NCBI RefSeq assembly: GCF_000260135.1 | Contig: NZ_JH651384.1 | Coordinates: 1,429,693-1,493,692 of the forward strand | DNA from: Thiothrix nivea DSM 5205 | GTDB lineage: Bacteria > Pseudomonadota > Gammaproteobacteria > Thiotrichales > Thiotrichaceae | Reading direction: 5' to 3' | DNA length: 64,000 nt | In this document: one piece after another, positions 25,329-34,275 of the stretch | Position numbering within the stretch: the stretch's first letter is position 1 | Layout: each line of letters opens with the position of its first letter | Notes under the pieces: model-generated | Databases searched by the model: none | Seen by the model: only the letters and a program-made list of their open reading frames with translations | What the model was told of the DNA's origin: nothing | Program-made: the position numbers and the translations under genes

Positions 25329-27599
25329 TCACCCCTTCACCTGTTGGGCGGCAGTATAGCTGCCCACCTTGTGAAAATACTCCGCCGGAAAATCATCCAC
25401 CCTAATCGCATTCAGCACAGCCTTGCGGGCAGCCAGCAAACGTTCCGCGCTAAACTTGTCCAGCAAGCCCTTATCCCGCGCTTCGGCAATAGCCTCATCC
25501 GTCGTATGCGCTTCCAGCTTGCCCTCCTTGAGCAGCTTGCGCAGCTGTTTCTCGATGTCTGCCGCCGCCAGTGTCTTGTGTAGGGCATCCTCAATCCGCC
25601 CCATCCGGTCTGCCGGGTCATTGGTGATATAAACGCCCGCCGTCAGCCGGTCACGGGTAGCGGAAGGCTCCAGCGCCAGCCGCGCCACCTGATGGATCAG
25701 TTGGTCATTCGGTGGGCCGAACGGTTTGCCATACGGGAACATCAGGGTGCGTAGCGTTTTCGCCAGCCACGGATACGGCAGGTTATGGAACGCCGCCAGC
25801 ATCGCCTGTTGCGCACGGTGAATGGTCAGGGCGCAGGCGTATTCCATCAGCGGCAGATCAGCCTCCGGTTCACCCTGATCCTCGAAGTGCTTGAGTACAG
25901 CGGAACACAGGTAAAGGTTGGCGAGGATGTCGGCCATGCGTCCGGACAAACGTTCGCGCCGTTTCAGGCTACCGCCCAGCGACAGCGCCGCATAATCCGC
26001 CAGCAAGGCAAACTGGCTGCTCAAGCGGCTCAGGTTACGGTAATGGCAGCGCGTCAGCGGCGAACCGGATACCACGAACACCGCATTGCTCAACCCATAC
26101 CAGATACTACGCCCAAGGTTGGCGAAAATATGCTTCACATGCCCGAGAAAAGCGTGGTCGAAAGCCGCCACATCATCCGCCTGCACCGCCTGGATTTCCT
26201 TCAGCAACCACGGGTGGCAACGCATCGCACCCTGCCCAAACACAATCAGGGAACGGGTTAGGATGTTCGCCCCTTCCACCGTAATCCCGATTGGGATCGA
26301 CTGGTAAGCCCGCGCCAGGTAGTTGGATGGCCCCATGCAGATGCCCGCGCCACCGGAAATATCCATCGCATCATTGACCAGCCGACGCATCCGTTCAGTC
26401 AGCTGATATTTCAGCATAGCGGTAATCACCGCAGGCCGCTGCCCCTGATCAATGGCGGTAGCAGTCAGAATCCGCCCCGCATCCATTAGGTAGGTGTTGC
26501 CAAGAATCCGTGCCAACGGCTCTTCCACCCCCTCGAAATAGCCAATCGGCATCCCGAACTGCTGGCGCACCCGCGCATACGCGCCGGTATAACGTGACGC
26601 CACCTTGGCCGCGCCGGTAGAAAGGGCAGGCAGGGAAATGCCGCGCCCCTCGCCGAGACACTCCACCAACATACGCCAGCCATTGCCTGCCTGCTCACGA
26701 CCGCCAATCAGCCAGTCCATCGGGATGAAGACATCGCGCCCCCGGTTGGGGCCATTTTGGAAGGGAATATCCAGTGGGTAATGGCGCGTGCCGATTTCCA
26801 CACCCTTGTGGTCGGTGGGAATCAGCGCCACCGTGATACCCATTTCCTCTTTGTCACCCAGCAGATGCTCCGGATCGTAAAGCTGGAACGCCAGCCCCAG
26901 CAATGTTGCCACCGGCCCCAGCGTGATATAGCGTTTCTCCCAGTTGAGGCGGATGCCCAGCACATTTTTATCGCCATTGAAATCCTGCCGACAAACCACG
27001 CCATGATCAGGGATGGAACTGGCATCACTACCCGCCTCCGGCCCGGTCAGGCCGAAACAGGGAATCTCGCGCCCATCCGCCAACCGTGGCAGGTAGTAAT
27101 CCTTTTGCGCCTGCGTGCCGTATTTCATCAGCAATTCGCCGGGGCCAAGCGAATTCGGCACCATCACCGTGACGGCAGCTGTCGCGCTACGGCTGGAGAC
27201 TTTCATCACCACCTGCGAGTGCGCGAGCGCGGAAAAACCCAGGCCACCGTATTGCTTGGGGATGATCATGCCGAAAAAGCGGTGCTGCTTGAGGAAATCC
27301 CAAATATCAGGCGGCAGGTCACGCAATTCATGGGTAATCTGCCAGTCATCCAGACGGCGGCATAACGCTTCCACCGGGCCGTCGAGGAATGCCTGCTCCT
27401 CAGCGTTCAGCTTGCTGATGGACAGGTCGCGCAAGCGACGCCAGTCCGGTTTGCCGGAAAAGAGTTCGGAGTCCCACCAGACGTTGCCACTGTCCAGTGC
27501 GTCCTGTTCGGTGCTGGATATGGGGGGCAGTTGCTGTTTCATCAAGCGCATGACCGGGTGGCTGATGTACTTCTGCCGGTATTCGGTTAGCCAATTCAT
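25329..27599 (-). CDS. fadE: Acyl-CoA dehydrogenase FadE
   Basis: FAD-dependent enzyme for the first oxidation step of fatty acid beta-oxidation. 756 residues from the ATG at 27599, which follows AAGGAGGAGG. It aligns over its length with E. coli FadE (DALDSGNVWWDSELFSGKPDW, PNSLGPGELL, CFGLTGPEAGSDA, VEGANILTRSLIVFGQGA, SLKRRERLSGRMADIL) but lacks the N-terminal membrane helices. The catalytic region and C-terminal FadE-specific domain are complete. Its first 200 bases overlap the 3' part of the YiiX-like gene in another frame. Confidence 0.95.
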   Translation of the reverse strand: MNWLTEYRQKYISHPVMRLMKQQLPPISSTEQDALDSGNVWWDSELFSGKPDWRRLRDLSISKLNAEEQAFLDGPVEALCRRLDDWQITHELRDLPPDIWDFLKQHRFFGMIIPKQYGGLGFSALAHSQVVMKVSSRSATAAVTVMVPNSLGPGELLMKYGTQAQKDYYLPRLADGREIPCFGLTGPEAGSDASSIPDHGVVCRQDFNGDKNVLGIRLNWEKRYITLGPVATLLGLAFQLYDPEHLLGDKEEMGITVALIPTDHKGVEIGTRHYPLDIPFQNGPNRGRDVFIPMDWLIGGREQAGNGWRMLVECLGEGRGISLPALSTGAAKVASRYTGAYARVRQQFGMPIGYFEGVEEPLARILGNTYLMDAGRILTATAIDQGQRPAVITAMLKYQLTERMRRLVNDAMDISGGAGICMGPSNYLARAYQSIPIGITVEGANILTRSLIVFGQGAMRCHPWLLKEIQAVQADDVAAFDHAFLGHVKHIFANLGRSIWYGLSNAVFVVSGSPLTRCHYRNLSRLSSQFALLADYAALSLGGSLKRRERLSGRMADILANLYLCSAVLKHFEDQGEPEADLPLMEYACALTIHRAQQAMLAAFHNLPYPWLAKTLRTLMFPYGKPFGPPNDQLIHQVARLALEPSATRDRLTAGVYITNDPADRMGRIEDALHKTLAAADIEKQLRKLLKEGKLEAHTTDEAIAEARDKGLLDKFSAERLLAARKAVLNAIRVDDFPAEYFHKVGSYTAAQQVKG

Positions 27600-28419
27600 G
27601 GAATTCCTCCTCCTTGTCCTGATGCCAGGGCAGCGTGCGGTAAGCCGGTTCGCTGCCTGCGCTCCAGGCCGGGTATTTGATGACGGAAAAATACGGTGAG
27701 TAATCAAAATCACTGGGCGTAAACAGGCGGAAATTACGCTCGTAAAACCTCACTTCATCTTGTTGTGGGGTATGCACAATCGGCAGGATCGGGTAATGCA
27801 CCTGCTGGAAACAGCGCGCAATCATGCTGGAACACACAATATGGGTCGGTTGCCCCGCGTTGTGCTGGAACAGGCTGGAACGCCAGCGACGTGGCAGGAT
27901 GGCATAGGGAAACAGGAACCGCGCCAGATCAATCAGCTGCCGCACGTCATAGCCCATGCCCAGATGCTCGATGGCGAAATTGACTACCTTGTCGGTATCC
28001 TGCCAGGTCAGGCTGGCGGGGCGGCAGATGCGCAAATGCTCTTTGCGATACTTGCGTAAGGGGGTCACAATCGTGCCCTGCCCCAACAGGGATTCCACCA
28101 CCAGCGGCTCACTCAGATCGCCATCGTAATAGGCAGCCAACCGGGAACGGGCACGTGGGTCGCGAATGTCATTGAGACGCCCGATATACAGCGCGGCGTG
28201 CGTCCACGGCGACAACACCACAGTCTGGATCACCTTGCTGACGCGTGACTGACCCGCAAACAGGAGCACGTCACCAGGGCGGATTTCCCGTTCCAGAAAC
28301 TCGAAATTACACAGTGCGCTGAAATCTTCCTGCTGCGGGATGGCGTTCAGCCAGTCGATGCCCTGCTGCCATAACCAGTCAGCGAAACCTGCAACACTTT
28401 GGCGGATGTGGACAAGCAT
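27400..28419 (-). CDS. YiiX/YebB-like permuted papain (NlpC/P60 superfamily) protein
   Basis: 339 residues. The N-terminal 250 carry the permuted papain fold of YiiX-like amidases: His in SPWTHAALYIG (about residue 83) and the later catalytic Cys in HIVCSSMIARCFQ (about 198). Expected to cleave amide or ester bonds of cell-wall peptides or lipids. Residues from about 273 on are encoded in DNA that also encodes the FadE N-terminus; this tail (HQPPGHALDETATAP...) looks like out-of-frame translation. A single-base change near the GGAGGAGG tract at 27603-27612 would end the protein at a TGA overlapping the fadE ATG, so a frameshift is possible. Confidence 0.75.
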   Translation of the reverse strand: MLVHIRQSVAGFADWLWQQGIDWLNAIPQQEDFSALCNFEFLEREIRPGDVLLFAGQSRVSKVIQTVVLSPWTHAALYIGRLNDIRDPRARSRLAAYYDGDLSEPLVVESLLGQGTIVTPLRKYRKEHLRICRPASLTWQDTDKVVNFAIEHLGMGYDVRQLIDLARFLFPYAILPRRWRSSLFQHNAGQPTHIVCSSMIARCFQQVHYPILPIVHTPQQDEVRFYERNFRLFTPSDFDYSPYFSVIKYPAWSAGSEPAYRTLPWHQDKEEEFHELANRIPAEVHQPPGHALDETATAPHIQHRTGRTGQWQRLVGLRTLFRQTGLASLARPVHQQAER

Positions 28420-28438
28420 ACCTCCTCCTACGGTCTCC

Positions 28439-28466
28439 GCAGGCGCAGGCTTTACGTCGCGCCTGC
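28439..28466. repeat. Inverted repeat upstream of the YiiX-like gene
   Basis: GCAGGCGC (28439-28446) and GCGCCTGC (28459-28466), perfect 8-bp arms with a 12-base loop, 20 bases in front of the YiiX-like start codon. It would form a hairpin in that gene's leader or be a regulator site. The rest of the 195-base gap to corA is AT-rich and shows no certain promoter. Confidence 0.35.
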
Positions 28467-28614
28467 AGGAATACTTGACTATTTATATACACTAATTCCT
28501 ATCTCTAAAGGTATAGACCATGGGCGCAGTGATTTAATTCCCTTTCGGATAACCGGTTGTAAACTCAAGCACTGAGCTTCCCCCAACAACTTGGGCATTC
28601 ACCCAGAGGCTGAC

Positions 28615-29664
28615 ATGGAAACCTTCGGCAAACGCTACCACCCGCCCGGCACGCCGCCCGGAACCCTCGCCCGCCACGGCGAAGGCGACACAACCCGTGT
28701 CTGCCTGCTGGAATATTCCAGCGAACAGTGCACGGAAACCCTTGCCCCCACGCCAGAACAATGCCGCGCTGCCATGCAAAACGACCGCGCTGACTGGCTG
28801 GATGTCACCGGCGTCAACGACCCCGCCGCCATCCGCGAACTGGGCGAAACCTTCGGCCTGCACCCGTTGGCGCTGGAAGACGTACTCAACAGCGGCCAGC
28901 GCCCCAAGATCGATTTCCACGCAAAACATGCCTTCCTGATCCTCAACCTGCCGCACCTGATCGACGACGAAATCGTGTTGGAGCAAGTCAGCCTGTTCGT
29001 CGGCGATGGCCACCTGCTCAGTTTTTGCAGTGGCGATGGCGCGGCTTTCGAGCCGGTGCGGCAACGCCTGCGGCAGGGATTCGGACGCATCCGTAGCCGT
29101 GGCGTCGATTACCTGCTGTATGCACTGGTGGATGTGATCATCGACTCCGCCTTCCCGCTACTGGAAACTCTCGGCGAACAGATCGAAGATCTCGAAGACC
29201 AGGTGCTGGAAAACCCTGACAAATCCATCCTCACCACCTTGCACCTGCTCAAACGCGACCTGTTACTCTTACGCCGGGCGCTGTGGCCGCAACGCGAAGT
29301 CATCAGCCGCCTGATCCAGCACGACGCGGAACTGGTCGACGAAACCATGCGCCCCTATTTCAGCGACTGTTACGACCATGCCGTACAGGTCATTGACCTG
29401 ATTGAAACCTACCGCGAAATGCTCAGTGGAATGCTCGACATCTACCTTTCCAGCCTCAGCAACCGCATGAACGACATCATGCGCGTGCTGACCGTGATCG
29501 CGACCCTTTTCATTCCGCTGACTTTCATCGTCGGCGTCTATGGGATGAATTTCGTCAACATGCCGGAACTGCGCTGGCGCTACGGCTATTTCATCGTCTG
29601 GGGCATCATGGCGGTGTTGGCGATTGCGATGCTGATGGCCTTCAAGCTGCGTAAATGGCTGTAA
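28615..29664 (+). CDS. corA: CorA-family magnesium/cobalt transporter
   Basis: Pentameric Mg2+ channel-transporter of the inner membrane, 349 residues from the ATG at 28615 (GAGG 5 bases upstream; a TTG 24 bases earlier is less likely). Long cytoplasmic alpha/beta and coiled-coil N-terminal domain, then two C-terminal helices with the signature YGMNF at the end of TM1 (about 310) and a basic tail (KLRKWL). The short acidic loop NMPELRW between the helices is typical. Could transport Zn or Co as in the ZntB branch. Confidence 0.92.
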   Translation: METFGKRYHPPGTPPGTLARHGEGDTTRVCLLEYSSEQCTETLAPTPEQCRAAMQNDRADWLDVTGVNDPAAIRELGETFGLHPLALEDVLNSGQRPKIDFHAKHAFLILNLPHLIDDEIVLEQVSLFVGDGHLLSFCSGDGAAFEPVRQRLRQGFGRIRSRGVDYLLYALVDVIIDSAFPLLETLGEQIEDLEDQVLENPDKSILTTLHLLKRDLLLLRRALWPQREVISRLIQHDAELVDETMRPYFSDCYDHAVQVIDLIETYREMLSGMLDIYLSSLSNRMNDIMRVLTVIATLFIPLTFIVGVYGMNFVNMPELRWRYGYFIVWGIMAVLAIAMLMAFKLRKWL

Positions 29665-29673
29665 CCATGCCTC

Positions 29674-29729
29674 TTGTTACACCCAAGGGATCGCCATGCG
29701 CGACCTCGCGGCTTTTCCTTGCGTAACAA
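29674..29729. repeat. Long stem-loop downstream of corA
   Basis: TTGTTACACCCAAGG (29674-29688) and CCTTGCGTAACAA (29717-29729) pair over most of their length and enclose further self-complementary GC-rich DNA. No T tract follows, so an intrinsic terminator is uncertain; the feature may protect the corA message or act in the leader of the next gene. Confidence 0.3.
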
Positions 29730-29786
29730 TTCCTTCAACTAGTATCTTGCACGTATAACAACGACTTGATCCGGGAGGAGTAACCC

Positions 29787-32759
29787 ATGCCGCCACTCAA
29801 GCGCATTTACGGGTTCATGGTTTTTATTGCTGCGCTGCTGTTCGCGCCCGCCATCCACAGCGGTTTGGCACACCTGTTTGCGGGGCAAGACCCGCTATTC
29901 CTGAATGCCTGGGCCGTGTTGCTGGCCGCCGCGCCGTTTGCCATTTTCGCCATAGTCCGCTACTCGCGCTCGGGTAACACAACACTGGACTGGCAAACCG
30001 CCCGCCAGCATTCCGACCTGTGGCTGACCATTATGGGGCAAGGCGTGTTCTGGGCGATCCTGCTGGTGCTGCTGGCCCTGTATCCTGCCTTCGCCAAATC
30101 TTCCCTTGGGTTGGAACACATTGCCGCCATCAGTGTGCTGTTGGGCTTTGTTGCCATTGGCATTGTTATCGGCATCCTGATTGCCAACCATTTGTCGCAG
30201 ACGCATGTGGAAACCGGTGTCGCCCCCATCGGCGCATTCGGCATCGTGGCGGGGTTGCTGCTGTTCGGCTTCGTGCCGACCGTGCCGCTGCAAGCCACCC
30301 TGTTGCTCGGCATCGGCATCATGGGGGGGCTATTCGTCGCGCCGATGTACGCGCTGCTGCATTACCACATTCCCGACGAACAGCAGCTGGCAAAAATGCT
30401 GCCGCTGAATGACATGGTGCAAATGCTGGTGGTGCTGGCATTCATCAGCGTCGCCGCCGCGCTGGCCTGGGTCGGGCTGGATGCGCCGCACCTGCTGACT
30501 ATGTTGACCGGTGTGACCATCGCCGGTGCCTTGTATACCTTCTATCATTTGCCGCAATCGCTGTTGCGCTTCGTCGTTAGCCGCTTTTTCCACGCCCGTT
30601 ACCGCCTGAAAGTGATCGGCTTTGAACACCTGCCCGCGCGCGGCGGCGTGTTGCTACTGGGCAACCACATCAGCTTCATTGACTGGGCGCTGGTGCAGAT
30701 GGCCAGCCCCCGCCAGTTGCACTTCGTGATCGAAAAAGGCTATTACGAACGTTGGTATCTGAAAGGCGTACTCAAGTGGCTGGGCGTCGTGCCGATCAGC
30801 AGCAGTGCCAGCGCTGACTCTCTGGAAAAAGTGACTGAACTGCTCAAAGCCGGGGAAGCCGTATGCCTATTCCCGGAGGGCGCGATCAGCCGCACCGGGC
30901 AACTGGGCGAATTCAAGCGTGGTTACGAAAAAGCCGTGAAGGATACTGATACAGTGATCGTACCGTTCTACCTGCACGGGCTGTGGGGCAGCCGCTTCTC
31001 ACGTTCCAGTGGTTTCCTGCGCCAGAACCGCCACTCCGGCTTCAAGACTGACATCGTGGTGGCATTCGGCAAGCCCTTACCCCGGAACATTCAGGCGTAT
31101 GAGCTGAAGCAGAAAATCTTCGACCTGTCATTCACATCGTGGGATGCCTATTCCCACATGATTGACCCGATTCTGCTCAACTGGCTGCGTTCCGCCAAAC
31201 GGCAGAGCTTCCGCATTGCTGCATCTGACGTGATTGGTGAACCGATGAGCCATCACCGTTTCATCACCGCCGTGTTCCGCTTCGCCGCCGAGATCAACAA
31301 GCTCAGCCCGGAACAGAATATCGGCATGTTGCTGCCGACCAGCGCGGGTGGGGCGATTGCCAATATGGCGGTGCTTTCGCTGGGCAAGACCGTCGTCAAT
31401 ATCAACTTCACTGCTAGCTCCGAAGCCATCAAAAGTTCGGTGGAACAGGCCGGTCTGAAGAAAATTTACACCTCAAAACGTTTCCTTGACAAACTCAAGG
31501 AACGCAATGTCCATATTCCTGACATTCTGCCCGACACGCCGCTCATTTTCCTGGAGGATTTGAAAGAAGGCATCCCCAAAGCCAAGCTACTGGGTACACT
31601 GTTGATGGTGATGCTGCTGCCGACCCGCGTGTTGCAATGGCTGTACCTGCCGAAAATCGACATGGAATCGACCGCTGCCATCCTGTTTTCCAGCGGCAGC
31701 GAAGGCGCGCCCAAGGGCATCGAGCTTTCCCATCGCAATCTGGCCATCAATGCGCGCCAGGTGGCGGATGCACTCAACACCCTCGACAACGACGTGATCA
31801 TGGGCACGCTGCCGACCTTCCATGCCTTTGGTTTGCTGGCCAGCACGCTGATGCCGCTTTCCGAAGGTATCCCCATCATCTGTCACCCTGACCCGACCGA
31901 TGCGGTCAATATCGGCAAGGGCATTGCCAAATACGAGGCCACCTTGCTGTTCGGCACCAGCACCTTCCTACGCCTGTATGCCAAAAACTCGCGGGTGCAT
32001 CCGCTGATGTTCCAGAGCCTGCGCTACGTGGTGGCGGGCGCGGAAAAGCTTTCGCCGGACGTGCGTCGTTTATTCCTCGACAAATTCGGCAAAAAACTGC
32101 TGGAAGGCTACGGCGCGACCGAAACCTCGCCGGTCGCCAGTGTCAACCTGCCCGATCAGCTCGACACCCGCTACTGGAAAGTGCAGGCGGCCAACCGCGA
32201 AGGCACGGTCGGCCTGCCGCTGCCCGGCACCAGCTTCCGCATTGTCGACCCGAACACACTGGAAACCCTGCCTACCGGCTCTGACGGCCTGATCCTGATC
32301 GGCGGCCCGCAAGTCATGAAAGGCTACCTGCACAACCCGGAAAAAACCGCTGACGCCATCGCCGAACTCGACGGCCAGCGCTGGTACAAAACCGGCGACA
32401 AGGGGCATGTGGATGAAGACGGTTTCCTCACCATCGTCGACCGCTATTCCCGCTTCGCCAAACTGGGCGGCGAAATGGTCAGCCTCGGCGCCATCGAGCA
32501 GCAGGTACGTAATATCCTCGGCGAACCTGAACTGGAACTGGTCGCCGTCAACCTGCCGGATGAGAAGAAGGGCGAAAAGGTTATCCTGATGATCGCGGGC
32601 GAACGGGATGAGGCGGAAGTCCGCCGCAAGCTGGTGGAGGGCGGGATGAATGCGCTGATGGTTCCGGCGCTGATCCGCTGTGTGGATGAAGTGCCGAAGC
32701 TGGGGAGCGGGAAGACGGATTTTGCGAATGCGCGCAAATTGGCGTTGAGTGTTGTCTGA
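29787..32759 (+). CDS. Half-MFS / acyltransferase / acyl-ACP synthetase fusion (Aas-like)
   Basis: 990 residues in three modules. Residues 1-265 contain about six membrane helices, like one half of an MFS transporter. Residues 275-450 are a PlsC acyltransferase with NHISFIDW (H-x4-D) and FPEGAISRTG. Residues 510-990 are an AMP-forming acyl-CoA/ACP ligase with SSGSEGAPKGIELSH, YGATETSP, and a final KxGSGKTDFANAR. The combination resembles the LplT-Aas system, which imports lysophospholipids and re-acylates them, here as one chain with a shortened transporter. Start at ATG 29787 behind GGGAGGAG. The insertion sequence follows 43 bases downstream. Confidence 0.88.
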   Translation: MPPLKRIYGFMVFIAALLFAPAIHSGLAHLFAGQDPLFLNAWAVLLAAAPFAIFAIVRYSRSGNTTLDWQTARQHSDLWLTIMGQGVFWAILLVLLALYPAFAKSSLGLEHIAAISVLLGFVAIGIVIGILIANHLSQTHVETGVAPIGAFGIVAGLLLFGFVPTVPLQATLLLGIGIMGGLFVAPMYALLHYHIPDEQQLAKMLPLNDMVQMLVVLAFISVAAALAWVGLDAPHLLTMLTGVTIAGALYTFYHLPQSLLRFVVSRFFHARYRLKVIGFEHLPARGGVLLLGNHISFIDWALVQMASPRQLHFVIEKGYYERWYLKGVLKWLGVVPISSSASADSLEKVTELLKAGEAVCLFPEGAISRTGQLGEFKRGYEKAVKDTDTVIVPFYLHGLWGSRFSRSSGFLRQNRHSGFKTDIVVAFGKPLPRNIQAYELKQKIFDLSFTSWDAYSHMIDPILLNWLRSAKRQSFRIAASDVIGEPMSHHRFITAVFRFAAEINKLSPEQNIGMLLPTSAGGAIANMAVLSLGKTVVNINFTASSEAIKSSVEQAGLKKIYTSKRFLDKLKERNVHIPDILPDTPLIFLEDLKEGIPKAKLLGTLLMVMLLPTRVLQWLYLPKIDMESTAAILFSSGSEGAPKGIELSHRNLAINARQVADALNTLDNDVIMGTLPTFHAFGLLASTLMPLSEGIPIICHPDPTDAVNIGKGIAKYEATLLFGTSTFLRLYAKNSRVHPLMFQSLRYVVAGAEKLSPDVRRLFLDKFGKKLLEGYGATETSPVASVNLPDQLDTRYWKVQAANREGTVGLPLPGTSFRIVDPNTLETLPTGSDGLILIGGPQVMKGYLHNPEKTADAIAELDGQRWYKTGDKGHVDEDGFLTIVDRYSRFAKLGGEMVSLGAIEQQVRNILGEPELELVAVNLPDEKKGEKVILMIAGERDEAEVRRKLVEGGMNALMVPALIRCVDEVPKLGSGKTDFANARKLALSVV

Positions 32760-32802
32760 ACCGGGATTTATCGGATTTTCAGGATTCACTATGATGGGAG
32801 AT

Positions 32803-33924
32803 AGGACTTACGCATTGACGGCCACCTGATATTGTGGGTTTAGGTGCTCCTTGCCGAGCATGAAGCTTTTGACGAATGAAGCCACGACCTCTTTATACAG
32901 TCCGCCCTGCCATTGGTAAGCGTTGCTGATCATGTCGGCGAACCGCATCTGTTGCAGGTGGATATAGCTGCACAGGGCAGCAAACAGGTGGTTGCGTATG
33001 GGTACTTTACCCCTGACCTGGAACTTCTCGATATGGCAGACCTGCTTGATCATGCGGTGGTATTGCTCAATCTGCCAATGCTGGTCATGCAGGGTCTGGA
33101 AATCCGCTTGCTGGAAGGTGTCATAGGCGTCAGCATTCGGGAGGAAAACCACGTAATGGCGCAGTTGGTCTTTTAACTGCGTCCGAAACAGCTTTACCCC
33201 GCCAAATTCGCGTAACCAGACCCTCAGCCCGTCAGCAGGGATGTCCAGTTTCTGTACCTGCACCCATGACCCCTTTTCGGTGGATACCCGGCGGTTGCTT
33301 TCCACAGCGAACAGGAACCCCATGCGGTGGTTTCTTACCGTTTTGAGGTTGCCCACACAGGAATACCAGCTATCCCCGGTCATGAAGGCGGGTTGCAGCC
33401 CCCATGCCAACACGTCCTCCAGCATGTCGAGGAAATAATCATTCTTGGTCTTGCCCTCTGCCTTGTCATACACCCGGTAGTTGACCGGCAGGCTGCGCCC
33501 TTGCGGGTCGCTGTAATACAACGTGATCAGGTTCAGCCCCTTGACCACCCGGTGGTGCTTGCCTGACCAGAAGTGTCCAACCAGCTCCATATGCTGGCTG
33601 TAGGGTTTGTCCAGCGTACTGTCATCCACATTCAATGTCCCGCCCACCAGGTTCAGCAGCCGCGATGCTTCGTTGAACAGGTCTTTTGGCTCATAGGCTT
33701 CCCGCAACAGGAAGCGGTTTACACTGTCATGCGAGATGCCCATCACTTCCGACAGGCGGGTGCAGGTGCTTGATTTCGGTTCACTCATCAGAAACCCCAT
33801 GTACATTGGCAGGGTACAATTGGCTGTCGGTGGGCGTTTGGGCCTTCTTATCATTGGCTTTTATGTCGTGTGAAAAACTTATTCCTGACACAGACAGGGC
33901 TGCTTCGTCAATGCGTAAGTCCTA
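32803..33924 (-). mobile_element. IS701-like insertion sequence, intact
   Basis: Bounded by perfect 19-bp terminal inverted repeats (TAGGACTTACGCATTGACG at the left, its complement at 33906-33924) and flanked on both sides by GGAGA (32798-32802 and 33925-33929), a likely 5-bp target duplication. One undisturbed transposase gene fills it, with its stop codon inside the left repeat. The perfect ends and duplication indicate a recent insertion. Confidence 0.88.
32808..33854 (-). CDS. IS701/IS4-superfamily DDE transposase
   Basis: 348 residues. DDE-type catalytic residues are visible: Asp in LNVDDSTLDKPY, Asp in FMTGDSWYS and Glu in HWQIEQYHRMIKQ. N-terminal helix-turn-helix LSEVMGISHDSVNRFL. 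The family name rests on motif resemblance to IS701-type transposases; an IS4 relative is possible. Start uncertain: the ATG at 33854 or one of the Met codons about 16-23 residues in (MYMGFLMSE). Confidence 0.85.
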   Translation of the reverse strand: MIRRPKRPPTANCTLPMYMGFLMSEPKSSTCTRLSEVMGISHDSVNRFLLREAYEPKDLFNEASRLLNLVGGTLNVDDSTLDKPYSQHMELVGHFWSGKHHRVVKGLNLITLYYSDPQGRSLPVNYRVYDKAEGKTKNDYFLDMLEDVLAWGLQPAFMTGDSWYSCVGNLKTVRNHRMGFLFAVESNRRVSTEKGSWVQVQKLDIPADGLRVWLREFGGVKLFRTQLKDQLRHYVVFLPNADAYDTFQQADFQTLHDQHWQIEQYHRMIKQVCHIEKFQVRGKVPIRNHLFAALCSYIHLQQMRFADMISNAYQWQGGLYKEVVASFVKSFMLGKEHLNPQYQVAVNA

Positions 33925-33957
33925 GGAGAAAGAACCTCCCCCATCGCTGGTAGCAGC

Positions 33958-34215
33958 TTAGCCGTCTGAACATCTATCCGCCAATAAACGCTCAACAGAG
34001 CCTTTGATCTTGCTGCTGCCACGGAAGGCTTCGATGGCATTAGGCTTTTCGCCATCTGTCTGCTCCATTAGAAGGCCGGTTGCCAACCTCGCCGCCTCCA
34101 ATTTATTTGGTTCAACGGAGGTCACACGGTCAGCCTGCCCTGCTTTCATTTCCTTCACGGCTTGTAGTAGTTTTTTACCCAACTCTTCACCAGTTATGTC
34201 GTTACGTTCAGCCAT
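33958..34215 (-). CDS. Small hypothetical protein, 85 aa
   Basis: Charged, helical protein without signal or membrane segment, beginning MAERNDITGEELGKKLL from ATG 34215 (GGGAG upstream; a TTG six bases before is possible). The C-terminal FRGSSKIKGSVERLLADR resembles the tail motif of some type II antitoxins, but no DNA-binding domain is evident and no toxin gene is adjacent. It is the last gene of a small minus-strand cluster and lies 34 bases from the insertion sequence. Confidence 0.55.
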   Translation of the reverse strand: MAERNDITGEELGKKLLQAVKEMKAGQADRVTSVEPNKLEAARLATGLLMEQTDGEKPNAIEAFRGSSKIKGSVERLLADRCSDG

Positions 34216-34275
34216 TTTCAATCGTCTCCCTGATGGTTTTCAAGATAATTGCCGTCAATCGAAATACTCAGACAA

